From: Ascaphus truei
Taxonomy: Eukaryota; Chordata; Amphibia; Anura; Ascaphidae
Length of the DNA stretch: 64,000 nucleotides
Assembly: GCA_036426205.1 (NCBI GenBank)
Contig: CM071570.1
Coordinates: 52,622,984 to 52,686,983, forward strand
Direction of reading: 5' to 3'
Shown here piece by piece: positions 24,151 to 34,322 of the stretch; the first letter of the stretch is position 1; each line of letters opens with the position of its first letter. The notes beneath the pieces are model-generated. The model did not search any database. It was given only the letters and a program-made list of their open reading frames with translations, and was not told the origin of the DNA. The translations under genes were made by a program, and so were the position numbers.

Positions 24151-24252
24151 AGATCGCCGAGAGATATAGAGATCTCGAGAGAAAGAGAAAGCAGAGAGAG
24201 AGAGAGAGCGCGAGAGAGAGAGAGAGAGAGAGAGACGGAGAGAGAGAGAGTG
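24069..24252. repeat. GA-rich microsatellite
   Basis: (GAGAAA)n and (GA)n blocks with a short interruption (gcagatcgccgag near 24149, then gatatagagatctcgag). Both strands stay open (an R/E frame on plus and an S/L frame on minus), which is a repeat artefact. Confidence 0.97.
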
Positions 24253-25116
24253 TGTTCTTAGCCGTTTCAGAATAATATTAGGCTTTTTGAAAAGATCAAA
24301 GAGAGCAGGACAGTTTTTCAAGCAGAAGCTATGGTTTCATTCTGTAGCTATTTCGCTTTACTCACTGGCATCATGTTTCTAGCAGCCATTTTTATTACTC
24401 AAAATGCTGGGAAACTACAATTTGTTATCTGCTGCTAACATTAATAATAAATATAATACATTATAAGCATCAGTGTCACTTTTTTAATTACATGTTTAAC
24501 ATATCTTAATTAACCTTAATGGGGTCCCTATGAGAGGGGCACCTGTTTAAGCAAACAGGTTCATCTACACAATTCCTAGTCGTAGGATTAGTGGTCTAAT
24601 GTCCTTGGAACTGTGTAAAAATTGCTTTCAAGCTATGTAGCAGTGAGTATTATGTTCTGTTAGTATTTGTGGTATATTCTTTTGAGTCTCAGCTACAAGA
24701 GAGCTCAAGGTCAAAGAGCCACCTGAATCATCATTTTTCAAGTGAAGCAACAATACTCCTTATTCTATGCTATTCCCTAGCCACTGCTAGGAAGATCTGA
24801 TTCATATAAGGTTGCCTCTTTCTTTTACACTCACTTAGGTCAGCACCAATGATGTGTACTGAGAACATTAGTTCTATTATTGTCTGTCATCCTTTATCTG
24901 CATGATCCGCTGCATTTGGAGCACTTCCAACAGACTACACTCACTACCAAATTAACCATTTATTTTCAGTTCAAGAAGTACCAACTTTGCTTTCTCCCTG
25001 GAGGAAGAGAGCAAGCATTATCTACATTCTGACATTGTTTGCATTAGGACTATTGGAAATTGACTCGGTCCTGGGTTGGGTCATTTGTGAACTCATTTTT
25101 TTATTTGTCGCTAAAA
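24253..25116. other. No gene seen
   Basis: AT-rich noncoding sequence; nothing recognised. Confidence 0.5.
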
Positions 25117-25472
25117 GATCCGGCTCAACTGCTGGAAATAGATGTTGCACAGTTCCATGATGAAAAGCATAGCTGTTTAAAAGAGATGTAATAGCACCTA
25201 CAGTACTAGATGTGCATGATAGCAAACAATACAGACACTCTAACGCGTTTCGTGCCCCCCGGCCCTTTGTCAAAGTGACTATTTTTTACTGGATCCGATA
25301 AACTCTTTGACAAAGTGCCAGAGGGTGCGAAATGCGTTAGTGTCTGTATTGTTTGCTGCTATGCACATCTAGTGGGTGCTAATAAATCACTTTTAAGCAG
25401 CTGTGCTCTTTAGCCCTTTTGTCTTCACGGAGCTGTGCCCCATCTATTTCCAGCGCTTCAGCGGGATCTTTT
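25117..25472. mobile_element. Fold-back element, 356 bp, with GAAA-CGCG hairpin module at the centre
   Basis: The sequence is a long imperfect palindrome centred near 25294. The outer arms start gatccggct and end cgggatc. They pair through ctggaaatagatg / catctatttccag, aatagcacc / gggtgctaat, actagatgtgca / tgcacatctagt, and agcaaacaatacagacac / gtgtctgtattgtttgct. Each inner half carries TTTGACAAAG, a GC stem and GAAAYGCGTT, reading away from the centre on both strands. No coding sequence. It looks like two head-to-head copies of one repeat end. Confidence 0.85.
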
Positions 25473-26149
25473 TTGCATTTATCTGTTCGTTGAAGCACAC
25501 CCATGGACTTTGGAGGCTTTTGTGAGAAACCACCATTTCTTAAACACATTTGGGCTATTGGATTCAGAAACATACCCTCATATATAGAAGACATTGAAGT
25601 TTTTGCTCTCTAAAACGATACACAAGTGGTACAAGAGGGAAGGTTTATGGAGTGGACAATCAGCAGGGATTTATTCATCTGTTCCCTTGCATTTCCCCCT
25701 CCCCCCCTCCCGCCCATCCTTACTTCCTTAAATACTGCATGTTTTGAACTTGCAGCAGCGGTATGTACCCAACATACCGGGGCATAGGGTGTGAATGAAC
25801 ACTGCACTCTGACCGTTGCCCATCCAGTAACAAATCTCCCACTCAATATAATCTTGTCTTTAATTGTCGGAAATATTTTATAATTATATCCTTCAAAACT
25901 CTTTAGCACTAATTTCGGATCTATGGTTCTCTCCACTGTTTATTTGTTGCTAGTATTATTATTAGGTTACTGAAAAACTTGATATAAGTATATTTTAATT
26001 TGATTAATGTAATCAGTTACCGTATATTGAAAGTTGTGTCATGGGAAAATGGGCTGATTCAATATTCTCTGAAGCAGCCAAGCTTGCTGCGATTAGCCGA
26101 AAACGGCTGTCACAAATGGCACAACTGTGAGCCCGTGACATGTGTATGT
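25473..26149. other. No gene seen
   Basis: C-rich patch near 25687-25715; otherwise unremarkable. The minus-strand frame at 25610-25936 (108 codons) matches nothing I know. Confidence 0.45.
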
Positions 26150-26420
26150 GACAAGAACTTTGTATTCACAGCTCCATTGAATCTCAACCACCCCAGTGTA
26201 CACCTGTGTTTCCCCAAAGGCGGACAGTCTGATGGGGCACCCTTCTGCCCAGGGCCAGCATGCTAAGGGTTAACATTTGCTTGTACTTTGTTGAACGTCA
26301 ACCCCACCCACTGGAATGTTAATGAGCCAAGAAGACAAAAAACTTTGTATTCACAGATGCATTGAATCTCAACCACCTCAGTGTACATCTGTATTGCCCA
26401 AAGACAGACAGCCTTTGCCA
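26150..26420 (+). repeat. Imperfect direct duplication, about 80 bp, 185 bp apart
   Basis: The segment aactttgtattcacag, then cattgaatctcaaccacc, then agtgtacaYctgt, then acagWc appears at about 26154-26232 and again at about 26339-26412. The divergence (roughly 15 per cent by eye) implies an old duplication. Confidence 0.85.
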
Positions 26421-27072
26421 CAGCCAAAGGGTGTTTGCTGTTTGCTGCCGTTCACTGATGTTTGGTGATTGTAACAGAGACTTATCACTGTTGAAGAGAA
26501 ACTGCCTCTAAACCCAGCAGCTTGCTGGTTAATTGCACACAGGCAATAAACCAGACTCCACCTGGCTGATTAGGACTTTTCAAAAAAGCCTGGTCTGAGA
26601 AAAAGGAAAGAGATTCCTTAGCTCACAAGGGAGCTGACATAAGGAAAAGGAGGGCCATGTTCTGGGAACAAGACAAAGGGTGACCAGACCTCTATGCCTG
26701 GACCCTCAAGCAGAAACCTAACCAGACACCACTGATATGAAGGGCCACCTGCATTAAGGTACCGCTGAGACTTTGGGGTGATAAGTGGGTAAGGGGCTTC
26801 CTCCCCCACCCCGTCTTGCAGAGAGTGCCAGTGTTTGCCCTAGCTGTTATAGTAGTCAGAGTCTTTTTTCTTGGTCTTCCCTCTAAAGTCAAACTACCAC
26901 CACACTTATTTTCCATCTTTCCTCTATTTCCAATACACATATTCTCTGTCCCACCATCTGTGATACTCACACAATTGTCTCCCTTGTTGTCAGCTAAATA
27001 TTCACCCACTCCCAGCACCAGTGGGCAAGTGTACAGTAATTAAAGGCAAACTAAGGCAGCAGTGAGACATCT
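26421..27072. other. No gene seen
   Basis: Somewhat GC-richer sequence with short frames on both strands (26692-27018 minus, 26816-27043 plus), none recognisable. It could be part of an unrecognised repeat. Confidence 0.4.
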
Positions 27073-27073
27073 A

Positions 27074-27137
<64 letters not shown>
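27073..27137. repeat. AT microsatellite
   Basis: (AT)n with two early interruptions, about 65 bp. Confidence 0.97.
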
Positions 27138-27139
<2 letters not shown>

Positions 27140-27335
27140 TGTAAATGTTATACTCAGGATATTAACCAAAGGAATATTAAGAATAGAAACTCAAATGTAA
27201 ATGTTTTGTATAGGAGACAGATGCCTGGAGCTTTTTTCTGAGGTGAACGGGATAGAGATTCCTTCTCTCATCCCATTAATGTGGGAAATAATAATAATAG
27301 AATAAGAACTGGTTTGCCTTTTAGAAATAGTTCTT

Positions 27336-28405
27336 ATAATTGTCACGGTAGCTTATGACAAGATATAATGAACACCAAATATCTGGGTTGAACTGAACGA
27401 GGCTTAGATATAATAAAATATAATTTATTCCTTAAAAAGGTGAACACAGCAATACAGTACAATTAACAGGCAAGAAGGTAACACTTACTTAGGGGTGGGG
27501 GATGGAGAAGTATCAGCTAGCAATTCTCCAGTAATCCGGTGACATTCAAGATGGTATCAGAAAAAGAATTAAAAACTGTAGGGGTTGACACAGTTTATAT
27601 ACCTGTTTAACCCTATTCTTAACATTGAATACAGACTTTTGGTGAATAATTATCTGTATCCAATCCCTAACGTGGAGACACAGATTAACCCATGCCCCCC
27701 AGCAAATTAGCCCATGTGTACTGGGACTTTGAGGGTCTTATTTCTGTAGCCCCATAATTAAATCAGGGGCGACGATCAGTCTACAAAATGAAGAAGCTGG
27801 CAGGAGCTTCATTGTTTGTAGGTGTAGACATAACACTTACAAACCACTCCAGTTTGATGTTCCTCCGCCCTCAAGTAACAATTAGAGTGGCAGAGTCATT
27901 TGACCAATACTTGGTTCCTAGACTTTGGGTAAACAATCAGGGCAGTTAACTTTTTGATCACAGTGCTTAGGCTCAATCGGCCGGCTGCCGTTCATGACCT
28001 ATTAGCATAGCAGATGGCGTCTGCATTTTCAGAACAGATCCAAATACCATACATATACACTTTAATATCTACACATATTAATAAGTTCCATTCTGGTGGG
28101 CTCAGTGGGTCGAAATTTGCCAGTTTTTAATGCCTACAGTGACTCCACATATTGGCCAAATATCAACTCTCTGCGACCTCCAGAACTGGAGATACAGAAA
28201 TGCACTTTAAAACATCTTTAAAATACAAGATTATAATGAAACATGGGAACAGGGGAACATACATTTTCATGACATGATAAGGTGTAAACCCCATTCCTGG
28301 ACCGCAGTCCAGTTAACCCCTTGCCTCCCTGGTGAGGTCTGGGGGTGGCCATATGGGGTGCAACCCCTTTAATACCGGGCCAACCCCCTCTCCCTCTACA
28401 ATAAT
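27336..28405 (-). mobile_element. Solo LTR, 1060 bp, with 5-bp target duplication
   Basis: The element begins TGTCACGGTAGC at 27341 and ends CCTCTACA at 28400, so it has TG...CA ends. The 5 bases ataat flank it on both sides (27336-27340 and 28401-28405). An AATAAA signal on the minus strand at about 27422-27427 lies roughly 80 bp before the CCGTGACA end, so the LTR is read on the minus strand. No internal retroviral genes or second LTR are next to it, consistent with recombination to a solo LTR. Whether it is gypsy-type or endogenous-retrovirus-type cannot be told from the LTR alone. Confidence 0.8.
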
Positions 28406-28559
28406 GATTGGCATGAACCTGAAAATAGGGTCACGAAAACCAATGTAGACTAATGATTCTGTGAGAGCTAGTGAGAAAAAAAGTGATATTCGACATAATG
28501 ACTGGAAGCCTCTTAAAGGTGATAATATAGAAAGTGCTAGTATGGAATCAACCAATTAT
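28406..28559. other. Short spacer
   Basis: Nothing recognised between the solo LTR and the Penelope-like fragment. Confidence 0.4.
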
Positions 28560-28964
28560 TCATCATGACAAAGTGAATACCCTAATCAACATTTTTGGGA
28601 GAAAAGAGAAAGCCGATTGGGGAAAAATATATGGGAGTTGATATTTGAGAGAGAATAAAAAGACAGCCTCCCCACTTGGGAGAACAATTATATGTTTAAA
28701 TACATATACGAAGAAAAAGACGAGGTAGAAAGGTTCAGCAACAAAAAAAAATGCATCTGAACAGATACTGTACATGTGGAGGGTATTTTATCCCCCAAGG
28801 AGCTTTCTCTGGATCAGAAAAGGATACTTAGTAAAGGCCTCTCTTTCACCCTAGCATGTGTGTCCACATACTACCCAATTGAATCAAGAGGTAGCTATAT
28901 AGATGTGTTTCAGAATTTGTTAGAACATTTTTTATGCTCTAAAAAGGTATTTTATAAACAGAAT
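28560..28964 (+). pseudogene. N-terminal fragment of a Penelope-like element (PLE) polyprotein
   Basis: A plus-strand frame from 28776 contains ELSLDQKRILSKGLSFT followed by a YIDVFQNL-like helix. This matches the 'LS...LLSKGLSF...' motif near the start of Neptune-type PLE polyproteins. The frame is cut at 28964 by an L1 insertion. The 5' limit is not defined; the run of coding-like sequence upstream of 28776 is broken. The C-terminal part of what is likely the same element lies at 33190-34319. Confidence 0.6.
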
Positions 28965-31103
28965 CTTTTTTGTTTTTGCTTCCAATAATTTGTATTGAGT
29001 TTTACAGCATATGTTAAATGAAAACCTTACAGCAGGCATCAGATACAGTTGTACAGAATCAACTCTACACATCTACATTCAACATTCCTTATTTCCACTA
29101 ATCCGTTGATACATAGGTGTGGTCTTAGTGATCTTCTTTGTTGATCCAAGCAGCTGAGCTATACCATTGCTGCCTATTAAACTTAAACAGACAATAAAAT
29201 AAAAGTAAATTATATTACGATAAGAAAACCATGGGAAGGGAGGGTAAGGCGGGGGGGGGAGGACAAGGGGGGGAAGGAGGGTAGAGTCCCTCGTCCCCTC
29301 CGTACCCAGCCCAGCATCAATCAAATGTTTCTCTTCTGTTTATTTTAGTGTTCAATTTATGGTTCCCATGTTCTATAAAAGGTATCTGTCAATTGTTTCA
29401 TGCATGCGGTTAATTTCTGCATGTTCATTACCTCATTCATTTGTTTCTCTACTGTGCGCCTGGAAGGTGGGGCTATTTTTTTTGAACACCTGGCTGCTGT
29501 CAATATGAATGAGATTAGCCGTCTCAGTGGCTGGCTTATATCGTCTATTGGTTTTGCCAGTGAGGGGATCCACTGGGATCATTTCCGCTGTGGTTTCTCT
29601 TATCATTTCTTGGATCATAAGCCAACATTTCTGTATTGCGGGGCACGTCCACCATATGTGGACCATATCCCCTTTCTGTCAGCACCCCCTCCAACACAGG
29701 TCTGGGACTTCTGGGTATATGTGTCCAACTCTATCTTTGGTTAAGTACCAGTGGAATAGGATTTTATATATGTTTTCCTTTGTTGTGGTGCAGATTGATG
29801 TTTTGGCCGCTTATTCCAAAATATCTTCCCATTCATCTCTGTCTATAAGTAACATGTAAATCCTCAGTCCATTTAAGCATGGAATTATGATCAGGGGGGT
29901 TTCCTGATGCTTCCATTCCCAGGTACATTTTCGTAATCAGCCCTTTCTGATATGCTCCCTTCTGACAGCATGACTCAAAGCTGGTAAGCTCCGGAAATGC
30001 TGCATTCTGTGATATTTTGCTCACAAAATGTCATAACTTAAGGTATTTAAATATATGAAGGTCAGGAGCCTCATACTTGTCGCATAGTTCCTGGAAGATA
30101 AGAATCTTCCCTTTACTCAGAAGGTCTGCTACTGTCTTTATATTGTTATTATTATATTGATCGAACTGTTTTGGTTCACATCCCAGTGGAAAATCCAGAT
30201 TATTGAGAAGAGGCATTAACTGGGATGGAGATGAAATGAGTTTATATTTTCCTTGGGTTCTATTCCAGGTGGAGAATCCTGTCACCCAGGGGACCACAGG
30301 GAGTTTGCTAGTGGAGTATCCCCTGAATAATGGGCTTCAATACCCAGCCAGCAATACAGCCTCGGATCTGCATTCCAGACCACTGCCTGCCTAAACGGGA
30401 CAGCCTGGTAGTATTTTAATATGTCCGGGACCCCCATGCCTCCCCTTACTCTCAATGCCAACATGACTGATCTCGCTGTCATCGACCTTTTGTTCTGCCA
30501 AATAAATTGGAAGATTAGTCTTTGTAAATTTTTAAACTCTGAAATTGAAATTTGGATTGGGAGAGTCTGGAAGTAGTATAAAGTAGCAGTCCGGAGAGAA
30601 TGTTCATTTTAACTGATATTATTATTCCAATCCAAGAGATCTGGTATTTGTTCCAATTTTCTAAGTCTTTCTTAATCTTATTAAATAAAGGGGGGGAATT
30701 GCATTGGAACTGAGGGCCATAGTATCTGGCTATTTTGTCACCCAGATATTTAATGTTGGAATTACTCCATTTGTACTTAAAGTTTGTTTGTAGCAGATTC
30801 ATTTCTTGTGTTGGGATGGTCAAATTTAGGGCTTCTGACTTGTCATTATTTATTTATAGCCTGAAATTCTGCCAAATTCTGTTCATGCGGATTGGAGGTT
30901 GAGTAGGGTTATTTGGGGGTTTGACAAGGCTAGGATAATATCGTCTGCAAATAAGGATATTTTGTAATATGTCACCTATGGTAACACCCTGGATGTCTGG
31001 ATTGTTTCTGATATTTGAGGCGAGGGGTTCTATTGATAGCGCAAAGAGGAGGGGAGACAGGGGGCAGCCCTGTCTGGTACCGTTTTGGATATATAAACAG
31101 AAT
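28953..31103 (-). mobile_element. 5'-truncated L1 LINE (ORF2 C-terminal half) with 12-bp target duplication
   Basis: Minus-strand frames, broken by stops and shifts, give L1 ORF2 in order: [20 protein letters not shown] (about 31078-31019), a ruined YADD region (about 30960), NIKYLGDKI and NYQISW-type residues followed by GIIISVKMNILSGLL (30823-30515), and a C-terminal VHIWWTCPAIQKCW-type zinc-knuckle-like region (29666-29600). The 3' end, about 28966-29010, reads A-rich on the minus strand after caatacaaattattgg. The 12 bases tataaacagaat occur on both sides (28953-28964 and 31092-31103), a classic target duplication. It inserted into the Penelope-like element and is dead. Confidence 0.88.
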
Positions 31104-31290
31104 TTTAATAATAAAAAAAAATAGATGCCTTCAAAAGTCTTACAGAAGATAGAAGATAAAGAAGAGGTGGGGGCTGTTGTGTAGAATAAAGCTGTAAAAT
31201 AATCTTAGACTGATGGGCAACTCCACCTCTTATAGTCCATTAATTGTAAATCCAACTGATATTTTTTTTCTTCAAACCTTATCTAGAAAA
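31104..31290. other. Spacer after L1; may be Penelope-like sequence
   Basis: Lies where the Penelope-like frame would resume after removal of the L1. A few codons (DAFKSLTED) fit but stops follow quickly. Confidence 0.3.
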
Positions 31291-32100
31291 GTAACAACAA
31301 ATATAGGTGCGCTTGGTGTAGTCAATTCTAAACAGAACTATTAACCAAAACTCTAAAACATGATAAATAAAAAACAATACAACATAACCAGAACAACTAA
31401 TAGTGCAAATAGATGGTATTTAAAGGCACAGCACAGTGTATGAGCACTGACAACGCTGAAGTGCAGAAAACAAAGTCAATAACCATAGGTATATATCCAA
31501 AAATGCTGAGTGAGAGTCTATAGTAAGCTAGTAACGTTGCAGCCCCACACTTCAGGATAACCCTCCTCTCCAACAAAATCACCTCAAAAAAAAAAAAAAA
31601 AAACAGGGGAGCAACAACAAGGCATAAAATCCTTTGTGTTAATGGTGAGCAACAGATAAAAGAACACACTCACAATTTAAAACAAAATATATTTGCCTGG
31701 TAATGGGGGGGGAGGTGGGGAAACACTCCCACTGGAAGTGATTCCTAGAATCGTCCACTCAGTCCACCACAATTGCTGGAAGTCAGCTGCAGACAGAGCT
31801 GATGCATACCGTTAATCACGGGTTTCCAGGGATGAATATAACCTCTGGGGATTCCCTCAGTGGTGCCCCTCACTGTGTGCTCGCATGGGCTGGCATCCTC
31901 ACTGCGGTCCTATATCCAGGAAGTGCCATGTCCGGAAGTGATTCAGTGCGTTTCCTGGGGGAGGAAGCAGAGCAGGAGCTCCAAGTAGGAGTAACCGGAA
32001 GCAAGGTATCTTCCTGTACAGTTACGGGGAATCTGGACATCCAACGCATTTCACCATACACTATGGCTTCATCAGGGACCTTCTAGAAAGGCATTGAATT
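31291..32100 (-). repeat. Unclassified repeat ending in a hammerhead-like module
   Basis: A region with a long A-run (about 31588-31605) and a GC-richer half. On the minus strand its end reads CCTGATGAAG, a perfect CCATA/TATGG hairpin, GAAATGCGTTGG (32080 down to 32039). The frames inside (31802-32086 plus, 31870-32061 minus) have no recognised domain. I cannot tell whether it is part of the surrounding Penelope-like element or a separate insertion. Confidence 0.45.
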
Positions 32101-32147
32101 AAAATATTCTAAATCAAAATGAATATGATTTTGTATATACTAATTCC

Positions 32148-32238
32148 CCTCGTGTCCCAATAAGACTGGTGTCAAAGCCACCAATGTGCTTTTCAAGGGG
32201 GGCGCTTTTTCCGAAACGAAACGCACATTGTGGCTTTG
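32148..32238. repeat. Inverted repeat, about 90 bp
   Basis: The left arm gactggtgtcaaagccacca with atgtgc pairs with the right arm gcacattgtggctttg with ggcagtc. The loop holds tccgaaacgaaacgc. Confidence 0.7.
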
Positions 32239-32247
32239 TGGGCAGTC

Positions 32248-32538
32248 TTAGGCTGAGATTATGCGCAATGGTGCTTGTGTGCATGCGCGCGCGAGAAACA
32301 CAAATGGCATAATCCCAATGCGGAAACCCCTAGTGCGCGTGCACGTACAACAGAGCGCAATGGCACGACCGCGTATTGAAAAGACAAAAGACTTTGAGGG
32401 CGAATCAGCTTCGTGACGCGTCCGCCATGCCTCCCCAATCTCCTGCAGCCAAATTCACAAATCACTTGGGCAACAGGCGTGCGCGAGGCTATGCGGCCCG
32501 TCGCACGTGCGCATGTAAGGACTATAATCTTAGCCTTA
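32248..32538. mobile_element. CpG-rich MITE with TTA target duplication, 285 bp
   Basis: Ends ggctgagattatgcgc (from 32251) and the complement of tataatcttagcc (to 32535) form imperfect inverted repeats. TTA flanks both sides (32248-32250 and 32536-32538). The interior is rich in CpG and (GC)n. Confidence 0.8.
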
Positions 32539-32688
32539 GATGAGACTAGATCATTAGAGAGATAGCACAACGGCTGTTTATATTAGAGGCCACACGCTCT
32601 ATGCTGTCTCTTGACCCCACTAAATATACCAAGCCTGCAATGGAAGTGGGGAGAGCTGGGAGAGAGAGTGTGATGGACTATACGCACT

Positions 32689-33027
32689 TAGGCCGCGCTT
32701 ATAGTCCCAGCTACAGTGACGGCACCATCGCATAGCGCAAAAACACGTCTATGTAATCCGTCGCCTGCATGACTGTGACGGCGCTACACAGTGACCAACA
32801 TCGCTGGAAGTCAATAGAAATTGATTTTTTTCAGCAACCGCCACGTGACGTCAGTGGCACGTGAGCGGTTCAGCCAATGAGGGTGAACTGCTCATGGCCA
32901 CACCCCCGCCACAACCCCCGGTCGCCGCCTCTTCTCCCCTATACGATAAGCTGAAATTGCTATTACAACAGCGACTGATGACGTCACGCCATCGCGTCGC
33001 TGTAGCCGGGACTATAAGCGCGGCCTA
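32689..33027. mobile_element. CpG-rich MITE with perfect TIRs, 335 bp
   Basis: The left TIR ggccgcgcttatagtccc (from 32691) is perfectly complementary to gggactataagcgcggcc ending at 33025. The match continues inward through agctacagtgacg. The flanks are TTA on the left and TAA on the right, sharing a TA. No coding sequence. Confidence 0.9.
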
Positions 33028-33189
33028 AAATGCACGGGCTGCAAATCAGAGTATTACAGGAACCTCATAAGATTTTTTATTATTGAAGGGATAATCTTCA
33101 TCCTAACACATCATTTATTTATTTTTTAATTAATTTTATTTGCATGTGTGCGGAACGGCGTTGGGGATAAAGTTTACTCACAGCTACGC
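33028..33189. other. Short AT-rich spacer
   Basis: Nothing recognised. Confidence 0.4.
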
Positions 33190-34319
33190 AAATGTATTCA
33201 CGGGTAGCGTGGAGCAACAACCCCTATTCCGCACAGGTTATTTTTTGTAAGCCGCTATATCGATGTTGTGCTTATCGTTGGCACAGAGATAGATCATCTT
33301 CTCATTTATCTCTTCATTATATCAACACGAATAATTGGAATCTTATTTTTACTGATAAAAGTTACCCTGTTGGCATTTTTTCATTTAATTCTAGAGGTAA
33401 ATAGTGAAGGGAAAATAACCACAAAATCTTATTTGAAGGAAGGGGGTTATAACCGCTATTTAGCAGCTAGTAGTGGACATTATAATGGTTGGAAGAAGAG
33501 TATACTTTTTGTCAGTTCCAAAGGTTGAGGAGGAACTGTAGTGAGATGAATGACTACTTGGAGCAAGCAAAAGATTTAAATCAACATTTTTTTTTTTAAC
33601 AGGAGTTATAATTGTCAAGTCTTGAAAAGATATGTGTAAAGCAGGAGATAGACGTCAGCTGATTAACATCGAATCAAAACCTAAAACCAGTTTTAATTCA
33701 AACTCTATTCTCCCTTTAATCAACAGGTTTAATGGTGTATCTGAAAGGGTTAGAAATATTGTGGGAAATTACTGGCAAATTTTGCTAAATTATTCAATTT
33801 TGGCATTATTTTACCTGGGGAAAAAAAAGATGCATAAGAGACAACTCTATTAAAAATATAATCTCTCCTTGTGGCATACAATTACAGCAACAACAAAAAA
33901 ACAGATTTATTTAATGCACAGTGGTTGAATAAAGAGGCAAAGGATTTTTTTAAGTGTGGCTATTGCTCTATCTACCAGTTTGCAGATGTAGACAATAAAA
34001 TGTTTAAATCAAAGTTAAAAAAAGGAAGCCATCAAATAAAAGAATTTGCAAATTGTATGACTACATTTGTAGCTGACATTATGTAATGTCCCTGCGGGCT
34101 TCAGTATATTGGCCTGACAAAGAGGAGGTTAAAACAGAGAATACAGGAACATGTTCGTACATACAAAAAGGGTTTCCTTTACACAGTCTCTCTGGGCATT
34201 TCAAACGATGTCATGCACAGAATCCCTGTGGCATGAAGTTTAAAGGGATTGAACATCTTATTATGGATGAAAGAGGAGGTTATAGAGTAAGCAAGCTGTC
34301 AAAAAAGGAATATACATAA
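33190..34319 (+). pseudogene. Penelope-like element: RT C-terminus and GIY-YIG endonuclease
   Basis: Plus-strand frames carry the end of a PLE polyprotein. About 33245-33530 shows decayed reverse-transcriptase tail pieces, including SEGKITTKSYLKEGGYNRYL and LAASSGHYNGW. About 33540-33860 shows a degraded linker. The frame at 33871-34083 has a CGYC cysteine pair and FANC, as in the zinc-binding segment of Neptune-type PLEs. The GIY-YIG nuclease then spans the stop at 34084: CPCGLQYIGLTKRRLKQRIQ (about 34087-34146) with the expected G-L-Q-Y-I-G, the R of the second helix and a following EH, then SGHFKRCH and GMKFKGIEHL. The final RVSKLSKKEY runs to 34319. Single-base changes split the frame. 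The nuclease residues themselves look intact. Not functional. Confidence 0.82.
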
Positions 34320-34322
34320 CTC

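Noticed and set aside
24061..24321. Arg/Glu frame on plus and Ser/Leu frame on minus
   Set aside because: Both come from the GA microsatellite.
25610..25936. 108-codon minus-strand frame
   Set aside because: Starts well but matches no family known to me. A glycine-rich stretch comes from a C-run on the other strand.
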